A stretch of DNA of 64,000 bases from Mytilinidion resinicola (lineage: Eukaryota > Ascomycota > Dothideomycetes > Mytilinidiales > Mytilinidiaceae): assembly GCF_010093595.1 (NCBI RefSeq), contig NW_022985462.1, forward strand, positions 256,948-320,947, in the 5' to 3' direction. Under the pieces are notes generated by a model. It searched no databases and had not been told where the DNA came from. It saw nothing but the letters and a program-made list of their open reading frames with translations. The translations under genes and the position numbers were made by a program. Positions 21,474-31,430 of the stretch are shown here, piece by piece; positions within the stretch are counted from its first letter, which is position 1, and each line of letters starts with the position of its first letter.

Positions 21474-22234
21474 ATGCCTCCGAAGGCCCACTTCCTCGCT
21501 CCCACCGCCCCGGCCTACACCCCCCTCCAACAAGACCGCCAAGCCCGCAACCGCCCCTCCCACGTCCTCCCCTCCGCCACCGCATCCCCCGCCGAAGCCA
21601 GAGGCTCCGAAATCTGGCGCGACGAGACGTTCGAATCGCGCGAGCGGCGGCGACAGGCGGCCATGTATCTCGAGAGCAACGAAATGCTGATCTGGTACGC
21701 GTCGTCGAGGAACGAGGTATGCAAGCAATCCCAATGCCTTAAAGTATTCGATTTGTCTGGTTCTTTGGCGGTATAGATTCGAGTGTCCCGGGCTAATTTG
21801 ACAACTTTTGCGTTGCGCAGAGCATTCCCCAGACCCGCCGCCACTTCGAGAAAATCCTCGCTGGCTGCGACACGTCCTCGGATGCTGAAGATGTCGACTG
21901 GGCCGACGACTGGGACTACGATACCGACGAGTGTGAGAGGAAGTGGGAGAAGAAAGAGCGGGAGCGGGAGAGAGAGAAAGCTGTACCATTGGCGTCACCT
22001 GCGAGCCCAGCGTCTACGAGGGCGGCGGAACAGCAGCGCAGCGCTTCTGCCACTGGTGCTGGAAATGGTGGAGCTGGTGAGCGTGGTGGGAATGCGAGGG
22101 GAGGGACGCCAAGGAAGGTCTCGTCGCCGCGGTCGAAGGGCGGGCGGGGAAAGGGAGAGCAGAAGCGGAAGGATGGGAAGAGGAGTGGTGGTGGGGGAGG
22201 TGGTAGTGGCCATGGGGGTAGTGCTGCAGCATGA
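21474..22234 (+). CDS. Hypothetical basic, low-complexity protein
   Basis: Two exons, 21474-21716 and 21821-22234, with donor GTATGC and acceptor GCGCAG, phase 0, giving 218 aa. The first 130 residues look structured: SEIWRDETFESRERRRQ, then MYLESNEMLIWYASSRNESI spanning the junction, then QTRRHFEKILAG and an acidic DVDWADDWDYD stretch. The C-terminal third is a Lys/Arg/Gly/Ser-rich tail with short G-rich runs. The conserved-looking core has the feel of a widespread fungal hypothetical protein, but I cannot name it. The pyrimidine-rich leader directly upstream supports this ATG. Confidence 0.65.
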
Positions 22235-22859
22235 GTAGTGGCATTGATGGGAAGACGAGCATTAGTATGCGTTCGTACAAGCATCGGCGAGCGAGTAAGT
22301 AGACATGGGATTAGGAGTTATAGTATTATACCCAGCATATAGTTATGAATATACGGTACTTTCTTTAAGTTCTCGGAAATCCTATTTCAGACCTCTCTTA
22401 GGGTTTGAGCCTTCGACCAAGCCGTTTGCCATGTTTTTCTCTACACGTAAATGAAGGGTACGTCGACCATCTTTCGCCAAAGGACAATGCCAAACCGCCC
22501 ACCAAGCCAGCCGAACTCACCCAATCCGATACATACATACAAAGAATCGAACCGGCTTTCTCTTGCCTAAACGTTGCGCCTCAAGAACTCCCACTCTTAC
22601 ATCAATAATATTGCTCTTACATCCCCTCTTCCATGCCAAAATCTCTCCACCACGCTTCCTCGTTGACCATACTCTCAGCGTCGCCAACCTGCCTTCTCTC
22701 GCTGATCTCTCTCGACAATTTACCGCTTAGTTTAAGCCGCATAGCGCGGCTAGCCATCGATACGGCCGAGTACTGTGAGCTGGAAATGCTACCGTTCGAC
22801 GTCAATCCTTGGGGCTGGGATAGGCCGTCTCCTACTGCGCCCCTCATGACTGGTGATTG
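22235..22859. other. Convergent intergenic region
   Basis: 3' flanks of two genes facing each other. No supported gene. Confidence 0.45.
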
Positions 22860-24471
22860 TCACTGGAGAGGCTCTGAGGAGGATGAGAGACGGTTGAGGT
22901 GGAGATAGACGTCCGTGCCGTATCTGTACGCAAATGGTGGATTAGCGTTGTCCTTTCAGGGGAATTAGAAAAAGATATGGACTCACCCTTCCATGCTAAT
23001 CAACTTTAGGTCACCTCCGAAATACCTTGCGTAAAGTCTCGAAATTGGCAAACCGTATCCAAATCCAGCCATTGGGGCCTTGAAATCCGACTTGTTGAAA
23101 TCCGGATCCAGACTTGGAGTTTGGTCCACCGTGGTATACATATACGTCCAAACGAGGGGGATCGCGCTTCTGGGAATTCCACCTCCTTCATCACTGATTT
23201 TAATGGTAATGTCCTCTCGTCCTTCAGCCACGATGACCTTCGTTACAGGAAATTCCTGTTTGTCCTGACCGTGTGTCTCAACCACAGCGCGCAGCGAGTT
23301 TTTAAGGGTCTCGAAGAGCATATGCGAAAGATGGCCTGGCACGTACATGAAGCTGATGTCGGGATTACACACCAGCTGGATCTTGGGCGCATCGAACAGG
23401 CCGTAGTGATCCTCGCATACGAAGCGCGCGTTTTCGATAGCTTCTTCGGCCAGATCTCGCACGTTGGTTTTCGTACAAATTATTCCAACATAACTTGGGT
23501 CGGATCGCTGTCGTTGATCTGTTAGGGCGATATGTTGTCCGATGAGCATTCGGATGCCGATCCGGGACATGTAGAAACGATCGAGGAAGGCTTGGATATT
23601 GTGATCGATTTGCATACGTTGCCGCTTGCGTTTGTATTCGAGAATACCCTGGGCTGTGTAAGAATATTGCGGTTAGCTACTTCCGGTACAACTTTCACAC
23701 GCGGTGGTAACATACCGACCGTTGTGACGACACTGTCGTGCCGCCGCTTGATGCGTTCCAGAGCTTCGGCGAACTTTATATTGTATTGATGCAATTCCGG
23801 GGGCCACTCTTGGCCATCATCGGCCGCAGCATAGTATCTTTTGTTGGATGTTATCCTTTTGTCGTTCCCGTTGCCGTTTCCATTGCCATTCCTGTCAGGT
23901 GCTGATTTGTATTGTCCCCTTTGTACGCTCGGGTTCTGCGTCGCCTGGCTGAGAATCTTGGAGTCTTTGCCATTCCGCCGTACGGGCTTCAGCAAACGTT
24001 CTTTGACTTCCGCCGAAAGTGTGGGTCGAGGTAATGTAGTTAATTCCTTTGAACAAGGTGAGTCATGCCCACGACAGAGGGTAGATATCAGGACATCCTA
24101 CGCACCTCAAACGATTGCGCATACCAATCTCGCACCCTCCCGATCGAGGGCATCTCATTGAGACCATCGGGAAGGTCGGTGAGTTCTTGCACGCGGTGTG
24201 CCAGCCGTATGGGGAGCTCTTCGGAGAGGAATTGTGAGGCGCGGAAAAGGGTCCCTGTAGAAGGCTTCTCGCCGAATTGGACCATCTGCCGTAGAGAAAC
24301 ACCTGTATGCCATGTCAGAATATGCCTTCTCTGTCCGATTTCGATTGCGCATACCTGTCGCCGGGAAGTTGCTGTAATGCTGGGTTGAGGTTAGCATCCC
24401 TCTGACTCGATGAAGGGTGAAGGGCGTACTGAGATGGTGTCCATCAGCTTCTGTGACTTTTTCCACGACAT
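22860..24471 (-). CDS. Mitochondrial pyruvate / branched-chain dehydrogenase kinase (PDK/BCKDK family)
   Basis: Phosphorylates and inactivates the E1 subunit of a mitochondrial 2-oxoacid dehydrogenase. Six exons (24430-24471, 24355-24379, 24106-24302, 23716-24046, 22987-23653, 22860-22923) sum to 441 aa. The N-terminal regulatory helix bundle begins HYSNFPATGVSLRQMVQFG and ends with the conserved IGMRMLIGQH-type stretch, here IGIRMLIGQHIALTDQ. The GHKL ATP-binding domain shows the N-box (FETLKNSLRAVVE), the G1 box (DEGGGIPRS) and the G2 box (GFGYGLPISRLYARYFGGDL). A low-complexity Asn-Gly repeat (NGNGNGNGN, about 23860-23890) sits in a loop of the helical domain before the QWPPELHQYN-like segment. 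The insertion resembles fungal Pkp1-like proteins more than animal PDKs. Pyruvate versus branched-chain specificity cannot be decided here. Confidence 0.92.
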
Positions 24472-25250
24472 ATTCGCTGATATTCAAGGCCTCGCAGGCC
24501 TATTTTCTGCGTCTGGCGCCAACAATGTCGAGTCTCGTGCGTTGAAGGATGCTATGGCTGGAGCTCTCGCCGAAGGGCTTCCGCCCCGCGATGACGCTAA
24601 CTGCTCTCCGCTATACCGAGGTTATGGCCTGCGAAGGGAAGGGAAACGCGCTTGAGAAGGGCTGAATAGAGAAGAAATGCGGATATACAAGGCAGATATT
24701 GATACAACAGGCAGACATGGGCTAGTCACGGCGCATTTGGGGAGAGGTTGGAGATGTTGTTTTTGCGGACATGCGACCCTCAGCATGCGCACCAGCTCCG
24801 TCCAACCGGGGCGAGGCCTGATCTCCCCACACTTTTCCAACCACTGGCCCAGCTCCTCAGCCTCTCCCGCGCCGCCCTAGCCTGCTTTCACGTGCGCCAG
24901 CGGGGCCCTCTCTGCGCGTCTTCTGAGAAAGAAATCCCGCTCAGCTGACACCACAGAACCTCCACGCTCTTGACCGCCGCTGGTCGCCGAAACACGACGT
25001 CCATCGAGTGCCTTTCCTGAAAACGACTGAGGGCATAGTCTTCGGCGGTGGAAAGCTTGTCCGGAATTGCAAGATGCGGGTTTGAGAACCCTCGGCTCGC
25101 TCGTTCGGGCAATTGCGGAGATATTTGATTCAGGGGCAGCAAGGCTTCTCTGGACGTGTTCATCTCCTTCTCGCCGGGACTACTGAACTTACATGTGTCC
25201 GTTGGGTAAGTTAGAAGGACCTGTCAGGACTTTTACGAGACTTCGTGGGG
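24472..25250. other. Upstream region of the kinase gene
   Basis: No supported gene; a few short frames on both strands lack recognisable sequence. Confidence 0.4.
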
Positions 25251-25569
25251 TGTGACGGGATCTAATATCGAGCCCTCACAAGGCTTGAGGCATCCAATCA
25301 GAAAAGGTTGGCAGTACGGACTCATCAAGATGTTAGCTCTTTTTAGAGTCTTTCTCATCACATCTTATCCATCAATCTTACATTTATCCATCTACAATAT
25401 CTTCTCAGTTACTAGGTTAGGTGTGCCCAGGCTAGTGAAGGTATGTGCTCGTCACGTGACTTTGGTGATTTTTTTCGTCTCAAGTTTAGGCACACGGATA
25501 TCCCTTTTTTTTTAGATGTCATTTTGGGTGCTAGACAACGCTGTCAGGGGTACCTCAGCTGCCACTTAG

Positions 25570-25690
25570 TTGATCAACCAATAGGTAGCTTGATTTCCGT
25601 CGTATCAAACTTTATATTACGTCTAGATTTTTCTAGACCTATAAGAGTACCCCAGACAGTGGCAAACAAGTGTACAGCCCTCTGGCAGGG
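25570..25690 (-). repeat. Dispersed repeat copy A (inverted relative to the 27340 cluster)
   Basis: Read on plus: gagcttgattt-like start (tagcttgatttccgtc), tcaaactttatattacgtctag, then cagacagtggcaaacaagtg. The same order occurs on the opposite strand of 27618-27700. Confidence 0.55.
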
Positions 25691-25739
25691 CAAATGAATC
25701 AATTTAAAGGTCTCCTGCGAGAGAGACCGCGCTCATCCG

Positions 25740-25885
25740 CATTATTTCCATCTTCTGCAGCTTTGAATATCATTGTATCAAACTTTACATCAAGTTTAGA
25801 TTCTTCTGAGCCCATGGGGACACCCAAAGCAGTGTTAAGCAAGTGTGCGCAGACTTTTAGCGCGACGCTGTGTATTCACATATCA
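25740..25885 (-). repeat. Dispersed repeat copy B (inverted)
   Basis: Read on plus: ctgcagctttgaatatcatt, tcaaactttacatcaagttt, cccaaagcagtgttaagcaa, gcgcagacttttagcgc. These correspond to the reverse complement of about 27590-27700. Confidence 0.6.
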
Positions 25886-26238
25886 TGAAATTTCCACGCC
25901 TTTGCTTTTGTGTAGCAGTGCTGTGGCAAAGCCTCGACATATTCATTCACCGAGCAACGAAAGTGGTGCTAGCAAGCATAACACCTGGTCCAATTCCAGG
26001 AAACCTCCTCCCTCTCCGACTTCAACACCGCCACTCCTTGGTCCCAAGGAGACACTACGTTTGACACTCGACGGGGCTCTCAACCCCTTTTTGTAGTACC
26101 GTGATGGTACGTCGCCGTGTCTGACATCAATACTTCGCCCGCTAATGTGCAAAGGAGATCGGGCGGGGAGGACGTGAGAAAAAGGGGGCGGTTACCCCTG
26201 AGATTCTATCTGCGGACGTGCTACGTGTGCGAGAAGCT

Positions 26239-27330
26239 ATGAATCCGCGGGCGCCGCAGGACCTTGAGCCTGGTGAGGTTGAGGAGCACGACCAGTCGCA
26301 GCGATATGATGTCATATCTGAGACCTATGGACGCGACGATACAGCGGATGCTCGATGTGAAGGTCAGAGTCGTGCAGATAGGGAAAGGGACTGCGAAATA
26401 GGCCGATCAGCCTCGAGGCGTGCGCGTCAGACCGACACCTCGAGGGCCCGCCGTCAGCACGACACCTATAGACGCGGCGATAGTGCTGACACCCGGTACG
26501 AAGGCCGCGGCCGCGATGGTAGAGATTCGAACCGTACATCAGAGCGACGGCGTTCAAGATCTTCGCACCGGCGCGACACCTCGAGGGCCCCCCCATATCG
26601 ACGTGACAGCGTGCGCACGGAATCTAGACCAAGAACTCCAATCCGTGGTTATCGCGGCGAACAACAAGACTATAGCCGCAAATCTCGTCGATTTTCAGGC
26701 CCTTCTGACCGTCATTACGAGCCCCCAGGGACACCCCGCCGCGGCGAAAGCCCGGCCGGCCGCCGTCGCAGCAGCGCCTCGATGGAGCGTCGTGATAGAT
26801 ATCGCCCCAACAACAACCGCGATATCGAGCGCTCACATAGGCGTAAATACCGCCATGAGATGGACTCCTGTAAGCTTCGATGCACTGAAGACTACACTCA
26901 GACTGTTATAAACAAGACGCTGATTCGCGATTCACTTTAGACCGTCCCGGGGAGAACACCGCAGAGAAGCGTCGTCGCCGCCCTGAGGGAGACTCCTGTA
27001 AGTCTCAGAGCGTCCAATATTTTTTCAAAACGTGATGAGATAGGAGCTGATTTGCGATGCGCCTTAGATCGACCGGACGAAGGCGCTGCAGATGTGCCGG
27101 ATGCTAAGCGAATTGCTGCAGACCAAGATCGCACCGGAGCGGCCTCTGGGGAAGCCGAGATGGCGGATCTCAAGGACGGATTAAGGAGAGGCTACACTGG
27201 CTGCCAAGATCTGAGCAAGGATTTGGAGTCTCTGATCAGCGAATGCACCGTAGACGAAGAGCTGCGGAGGAAGTTAGAGGTGCTGCGGGAGAGCGTGATC
27301 TCTCTTGCAGAAGACCTTCATATCGATTGA
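26239..27330 (+). CDS. Arginine/serine-rich hypothetical protein with coiled-coil C-terminus
   Basis: Three exons: 26239-26869, 26941-26997 and 27068-27330, 316 aa. Exon 1 encodes an Arg/Asp/Ser-rich, RS-like region with internally repeated units (RRGDSADTRYEGRGRD, RRDTSRAPPYRRDS). Exon 2 is only 57 nt. Exon 3 encodes a helical, charged end (LSKDLESLISE, LRRKLEVLRESVISLAEDL). Both introns have donor tcctGTAAG and acceptor TTAG, each splitting a Tyr codon. They are similar to each other (gctgattcgcgattcactttag versus gctgatttgcgatgcgcctt followed by ag), so an intron-exon unit was duplicated. Copies of the exon 3 end occur downstream. RS-like regions occur in RNA-binding and splicing proteins, but there is no RRM here and I assign no function. 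The gene is embedded between inverted and direct copies of a repeat. Confidence 0.5.
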
Positions 27331-27339
27331 CCGGTCGGA

Positions 27340-28640
27340 GGGGTTTGACACTCACTCGCCGCTGTCTGAGTGGCTTCAGTCTGTTAAGTTTTTTTGTAAG
27401 CGATGTCAAGTCCAAGAGAGCCTAGATCAGACTGCTGTCAAACCATTGTAACCGAGCCTAACTTACTCCTGTATGTGATGCCTCCGCACATCGATCATCC
27501 CAGCAGGACATCCCGACGAAATCCAGCAGGTTTAAAAGAATAAAAAGTCGAAAGAAGGCCTGGACAGATCGATATACGATGGATATAGAGTGCTGCGCCA
27601 AAAGTCTGCGCATACTCGTTTGACACTGCTTGGGGTGCTTCTTCAGGCTGAGAAAAATCTAGACGCGATGTAAAGTTTGAGGTGATAGAGATCAAGCTGC
27701 AGAAGGCTCTGGAGATGTTAGGGAAGAGTATGGTCTCGCTTGCACGAGACCTACAAATCAATCAAATGGTTTGAGGGGTTTGACACGCACCCGCTGCTGT
27801 TTCAGTGGCTTCAGACCATCATGATAAATCGGATGCGGTGTAAAAACGGAGAGAGCCTGTATTAGACAGTTATCAAACCCTTTAGTCAACCTACCTCGCC
27901 CCTGCTTGTGGTGCTTCAGCATGTAGTACTTTACATCCAGAAAATGTTAAGCCTTACCTTAACGTTACCTACTTGACCCTTCTGGAAGAAAAAGGCCGAC
28001 TGGAAGAAAGAGGTCGACTCGAGGAAGGTAGGTCCTCTTGCACTTGACATCGCATTGGAACTTGTAAGATGCGATGAAGCCTCCCAAACAGCGGCGAGTG
28101 GCTGCAGATGCCCTCTAGCCTGTTCCTTGATCTGGTGCTATTAGTCACAATAGACAGCTGGCGGGTCGTTATAGCCTGCTTCGGCTCTAGAGGCGGCGAG
28201 GATGGTCGGCACAGGCTGAGCGTAGCGAGGCCTCATTACTGCCTACATTTAGATCGCAACGGAATTAGTCACCGCATTCTGATACCCCAACCCGGCAAGA
28301 ACGAGAGCGGCTGAAGACATGCATACGGCTGCAATTATGCCTGAATTAAACGGTTAAGAAACACTCACAATAGACCTACAAATCGAGTGATTGCCCTGAG
28401 GCCTTTGACACTCCCTCGCCACCGTTTGAGAGACTTCAGCTTATGATAAAAAACTGCACGCGATGTGAAATCCAAGAGGGCGCGAATTAGACAGTCACCA
28501 AACCCTTCCAGCCGACCTACATATCGAGTGAGTAGTTAGAGGGTCTTGACTCTCACTCGCGACTGTTTGAGAGGCTTCAGCGCACCATTAAAAATCCGAT
28601 TCAATGTAACGTTCAAGAGGGCTTGAATTAGACAAACTAG
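27340..28640 (+). repeat. Cluster of decayed tandem units: gene-3'-end segment plus ~105 bp repeat
   Basis: Repeat units lie at about 27340-27444, 27618-27682 (opposite strand), 27775-27880, a partial at 28062-28105, 28401-28505 and 28541-28640. A unit begins GGGTTTGACAC, continues with TCGCCGCTGT and GTGGCTTCAG, then ACGCGATGTAAA in the middle, and ends in AATTAGACAGTNNTCAAACCC, so the ends are short inverted repeats (GGGTTTGA/TCAAACCC). Between units are copies of the last codons of the arginine-rich gene, e.g. 27700-27760, which would read KALEMLGKSMVSLARDL. None keeps a useful frame. Confidence 0.65.
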
Positions 28641-28688
28641 TGTTGCGCATCTAATGCAAACCCCAAAAGGCCAACAGACCCCCGCCCC

Positions 28689-29831
28689 TCACATCTCCAC
28701 CCCGGCAACTTCCTCATACTCCTCCCCCACTACTACACCCCCTGCATCCACCACCTTCTTCGCACCCATCTTACAAATCGCGATCCTCTCTACCTTCACC
28801 CCTTCAGCCCACACGAAATCCCTATACCTCTCCACCATCTCCTGCGCATCTAGCCTCAGCAACGCCTTCGCATTAGCCCCGTGCCCTGCGCCTCGTCCCC
28901 CCTTGCCAGATTTCGCGTAAACAGTATTGACAATCGTAGCGTGCAGTTTCAGCGGCCGGTCCTCGGGGCCCATAAACCCCGCTTGCGTGAAGAGGTCGCG
29001 GAGCTTAGTCGCGGCGGGGTAGAGCCGCCCAGTCGGGTCTTCCGGGGCGGCGTAGAGGATAGACGTGCGAGCGGGCGGGTGCATGGAATGGAGGCCTTGG
29101 ATGGAGATGACGAGGGAATCTGGCTGGGTGGTTGGGAACGTGGCGGTCTCTTCGGCGCTGGCTGTGTTTAGGAGGTCCGCTAGACTTAGGCTTTGAAGCA
29201 GGGCTGTTGCTCGCTCCAGCCCGTCCTCGTCTAGGCTCATGACCCCGAGCGTGAGATGTAGCGTGCCGAGCGGCCTGATGGCTTTCTCGGGTACGTTTTC
29301 GGTTGCGCAGACATCCCCTTTAAATCGCTCTAGCGCTTCCTGGAGTTGGGGTCGTGAGGTGGGAGTCACGAGCGGGATACAGAGGAAGTGGGTTAGGGGT
29401 GGTCTGGCGCCTGATTTGGTGGGTTTCGAGGTAAATTGGGAGGGAGTTGGGCTGGATTTAGGGGTGGTGTTTGGACGTTTGGGATCTGATCGTGATGCAG
29501 CAGGGGTAGTTGGTGAAGATGCCGATGCTGGAACATCGTCGGCCTTGGGATCGCAGAAGTCGTTCGGAGCTTTGGCTTTCCGACGAGGCATTGTGGTGGT
29601 AGAGAAGTGATAGTTACGACTGATAGCTTGGCGGCTGGGGAATTGACTGGGGGCTGCTGATGGGAGGTAGAAAGGGCTGATGAAGGAGCAGACGCGGGCG
29701 CGAGAGTGAGGTAGGCTGGCTACCACGGGCGAAGGGAAGGATGTATGAGTAGATGAAATATAGAGAAGTTTTGAGCGAAGAAGACTCGGATTGGTAATTC
29801 GTGCGCCTAGATTTGAGGGAGGGTGGCGCAT
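28689..29831 (-). CDS. 2H phosphoesterase-like protein (AKAP7 / ASCC1 type)
   Basis: Intronless. The C-terminal 230 residues form an AKAP7-type 2H phosphoesterase domain: HFLCIPLVTPTSRPQLQEAL at its start, then the two HxT catalytic motifs, LHLTLGVMSL and LHATIVNTVY, and a closing YRDFVWAEGVKVERIAIC strand. Such proteins bind or cleave RNA cyclic phosphates, or act in the ASC-1 complex in other eukaryotes. Two starts are possible: 29831 gives 380 aa with an Arg/Ser-rich N-terminus that resembles a mitochondrial presequence and ends FSTTT, while 29591 (MPRRKAKAPNDF) gives 300 aa. I list the longer one; the shorter is the usual cytosolic/nuclear-type start. Confidence 0.8.
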   Translation of the reverse strand: MRHPPSNLGARITNPSLLRSKLLYISSTHTSFPSPVVASLPHSRARVCSFISPFYLPSAAPSQFPSRQAISRNYHFSTTTMPRRKAKAPNDFCDPKADDVPASASSPTTPAASRSDPKRPNTTPKSSPTPSQFTSKPTKSGARPPLTHFLCIPLVTPTSRPQLQEALERFKGDVCATENVPEKAIRPLGTLHLTLGVMSLDEDGLERATALLQSLSLADLLNTASAEETATFPTTQPDSLVISIQGLHSMHPPARTSILYAAPEDPTGRLYPAATKLRDLFTQAGFMGPEDRPLKLHATIVNTVYAKSGKGGRGAGHGANAKALLRLDAQEMVERYRDFVWAEGVKVERIAICKMGAKKVVDAGGVVVGEEYEEVAGVEM

Positions 29832-30667
29832 GAGCTGAAATGCAGAAGAAGAAAGTATGACTGGACCTTGGTAGAGCGGATGAATCCTGTGCTTGATGGG
29901 AAGACAGACGAGAAAGTTACCCGGGAAAGACGGACTTCAACTATGCAGCCTCGTTTTTGATCAAAAGGCTGCCGTTGAGCATCGGACGTGGTTACCTAAG
30001 CTTTCGACGTGGGTTCAATTAAGCGTTGCCCAAGCCACGCACAGACACTCCTAAAGTGTCTGTGCACGATCGATTAGTGACCTCATCGATACCAAGCCTG
30101 GGAATACCCAGATGCATCAATGCAAGCTGCACTACGGAACGTTCTCCGAGCCCGCCATGCCCGCCATACGCAGAGCCTCAACAGCGCTTGCAGGGTCGGA
30201 GATATCGTAGACAAGGAACTGGCTTAGCCTCGGTGCTCTTCTTTCGACGTCGTGCTGCTGGGGCTGGATGTGGGGCAGAATGTGACGTGATTCCCAGGCA
30301 TCAATTTTGGACATGCGCGAGCATTCAAACACAGACTGACATTGTGGATAGAGGCTTGTGAAGAGGAGTGCCGTAGAAGTAGAACTAGGGTAGTATGAGC
30401 AGCAGCGTCCTCGAGCAGCGCTCGGCAGCACGCATATCAACCGCGAATCCTGCACCAGCAATGCAGCATCCCCTCTGAAACCTCAAGCCTCGTCCCTAAG
30501 AGATGCCGAAAAACCACCAGTGTAAACAGGCCCCAATGCAGGTATCCATATCCAAGCTCCCCGCTGCCACCCGCTCAATCTATAGAGCTCTGCTGCAAGA
30601 ATGTAGAGCTGTCCATCAATCTTGTATCGCCCCTAAGAAATGCACTTTCGCCAGAGCCTCGCGGCTC
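29832..30667. other. Intergenic region
   Basis: No supported gene. It contains a perfect hairpin at 30039-30065; the rest is featureless by eye. Confidence 0.4.
30039..30065. other. Perfect 11 bp inverted repeat
   Basis: GCACAGACACT, then cctaa, then AGTGTCTGTGC. It could be a hairpin or a dyad binding site; no role is known. Confidence 0.6.
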
Positions 30668-31430
30668 CTATGACTCGTCATGGTAGAATTTCTTTAGCAC
30701 CTTCTCTACGTCCTTGAACTCCTGCTTCGCCTGCTCAACCGTCACCTTGAGCTTTTCGAGGCAGACTTCGTCGGACAGGTCGTGGGTGCCAGTCTCGTCT
30801 TTGCCAGCGCCGAAGTGTTGAATCTTCTCACACGAGTCTTTGACTTTAGTCAAGCCAAGCGTCGCCGACGAGCCCTTGAGGAAGTGGCCGAGCGCGGATA
30901 GCTGCGCAAGGTCCTTTTTGGCGCTGTGGGCATGGGAATGGTTAGTTTCTGGCTTTATGAAGAAGCAGAAGCCAGGGAAAAGCGCCCCCAGTCCGGGGAG
31001 AGGTGGTGCCTACATATTTGAGTCCATCTTGCTGAACGTGTTGTCGGCCTGGGTGAAGAAGTCGAACACTATCGACTTCGAAAACTCTCTCTCCTCCTCG
31101 TCATCGTCCATCTCGAGGATCTGCTCGAAGGTGGACGTGTCGAGCATATCGCCGGCATCGGGGAGCCCCATGATGCTCGCTTCGGACTGTAATTCGCGGA
31201 CAACAAGATCAGCCGTGGGAGTCTTTCAGGGAATCGAGAATAGGTGCAAATGAAGGCTTTCCAGGCGCAGAGAAGCAGCAGTAGAAATGGAGGGTTGTAA
31301 TGTGAGGAATGCGCCTCGAGGCTGCGACAGCGCGCGAGGTCGTGCTGGTAGGAGATGACGGCGGGCAGGAGGGATGGAGGGGAACACAAACCCTGTCGTC
31401 GGTCGGCTCGGGCTCGACGGGCTTAGCCAT
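30668..31430 (-). CDS. YPD1: Histidine phosphotransfer protein Ypd1
   Basis: Passes phosphate from a hybrid histidine kinase (Sln1-type) to the response regulators Ssk1 and Skn7, upstream of the HOG osmostress MAPK pathway. Three exons (31392-31430, 31014-31186, 30668-30923) sum to 155 aa, the usual Ypd1 size. The phosphorylated His is in LGHFLKGSSATLG (about residue 84). Family helices precede it (FEQILEMDDDE, IVFDFFTQADNTFSKMDSN) and follow it (KVKDSCEKIQHFG, AKQEFKDVEKVLKKFYH). The first exon codes only 13 residues (MAKPVEPEPTDDR) and is followed by a long intron of about 205 nt, unusual for this window. Confidence 0.93.

Larger units (their letters stand above)
25251..26238. other. AT-rich accessory spacer with inverted repeat copies
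   Basis: Contains two minus-oriented copies of the dispersed repeat described at 25570-25690 and 25740-25885, and T-rich stretches. No gene is seen. Confidence 0.45.

Noticed and set aside
26239..27330. Arginine-rich gene as a splicing factor
   Set aside because: RS-like composition alone; no RRM or other RNA-binding domain seen, so no function is assigned.
27495..27761. 88-codon minus-strand frame as a protein related to frames at 25443-25888
   Set aside because: The similarity is nucleotide-level repeat homology; copies do not keep a common start, stop or frame.
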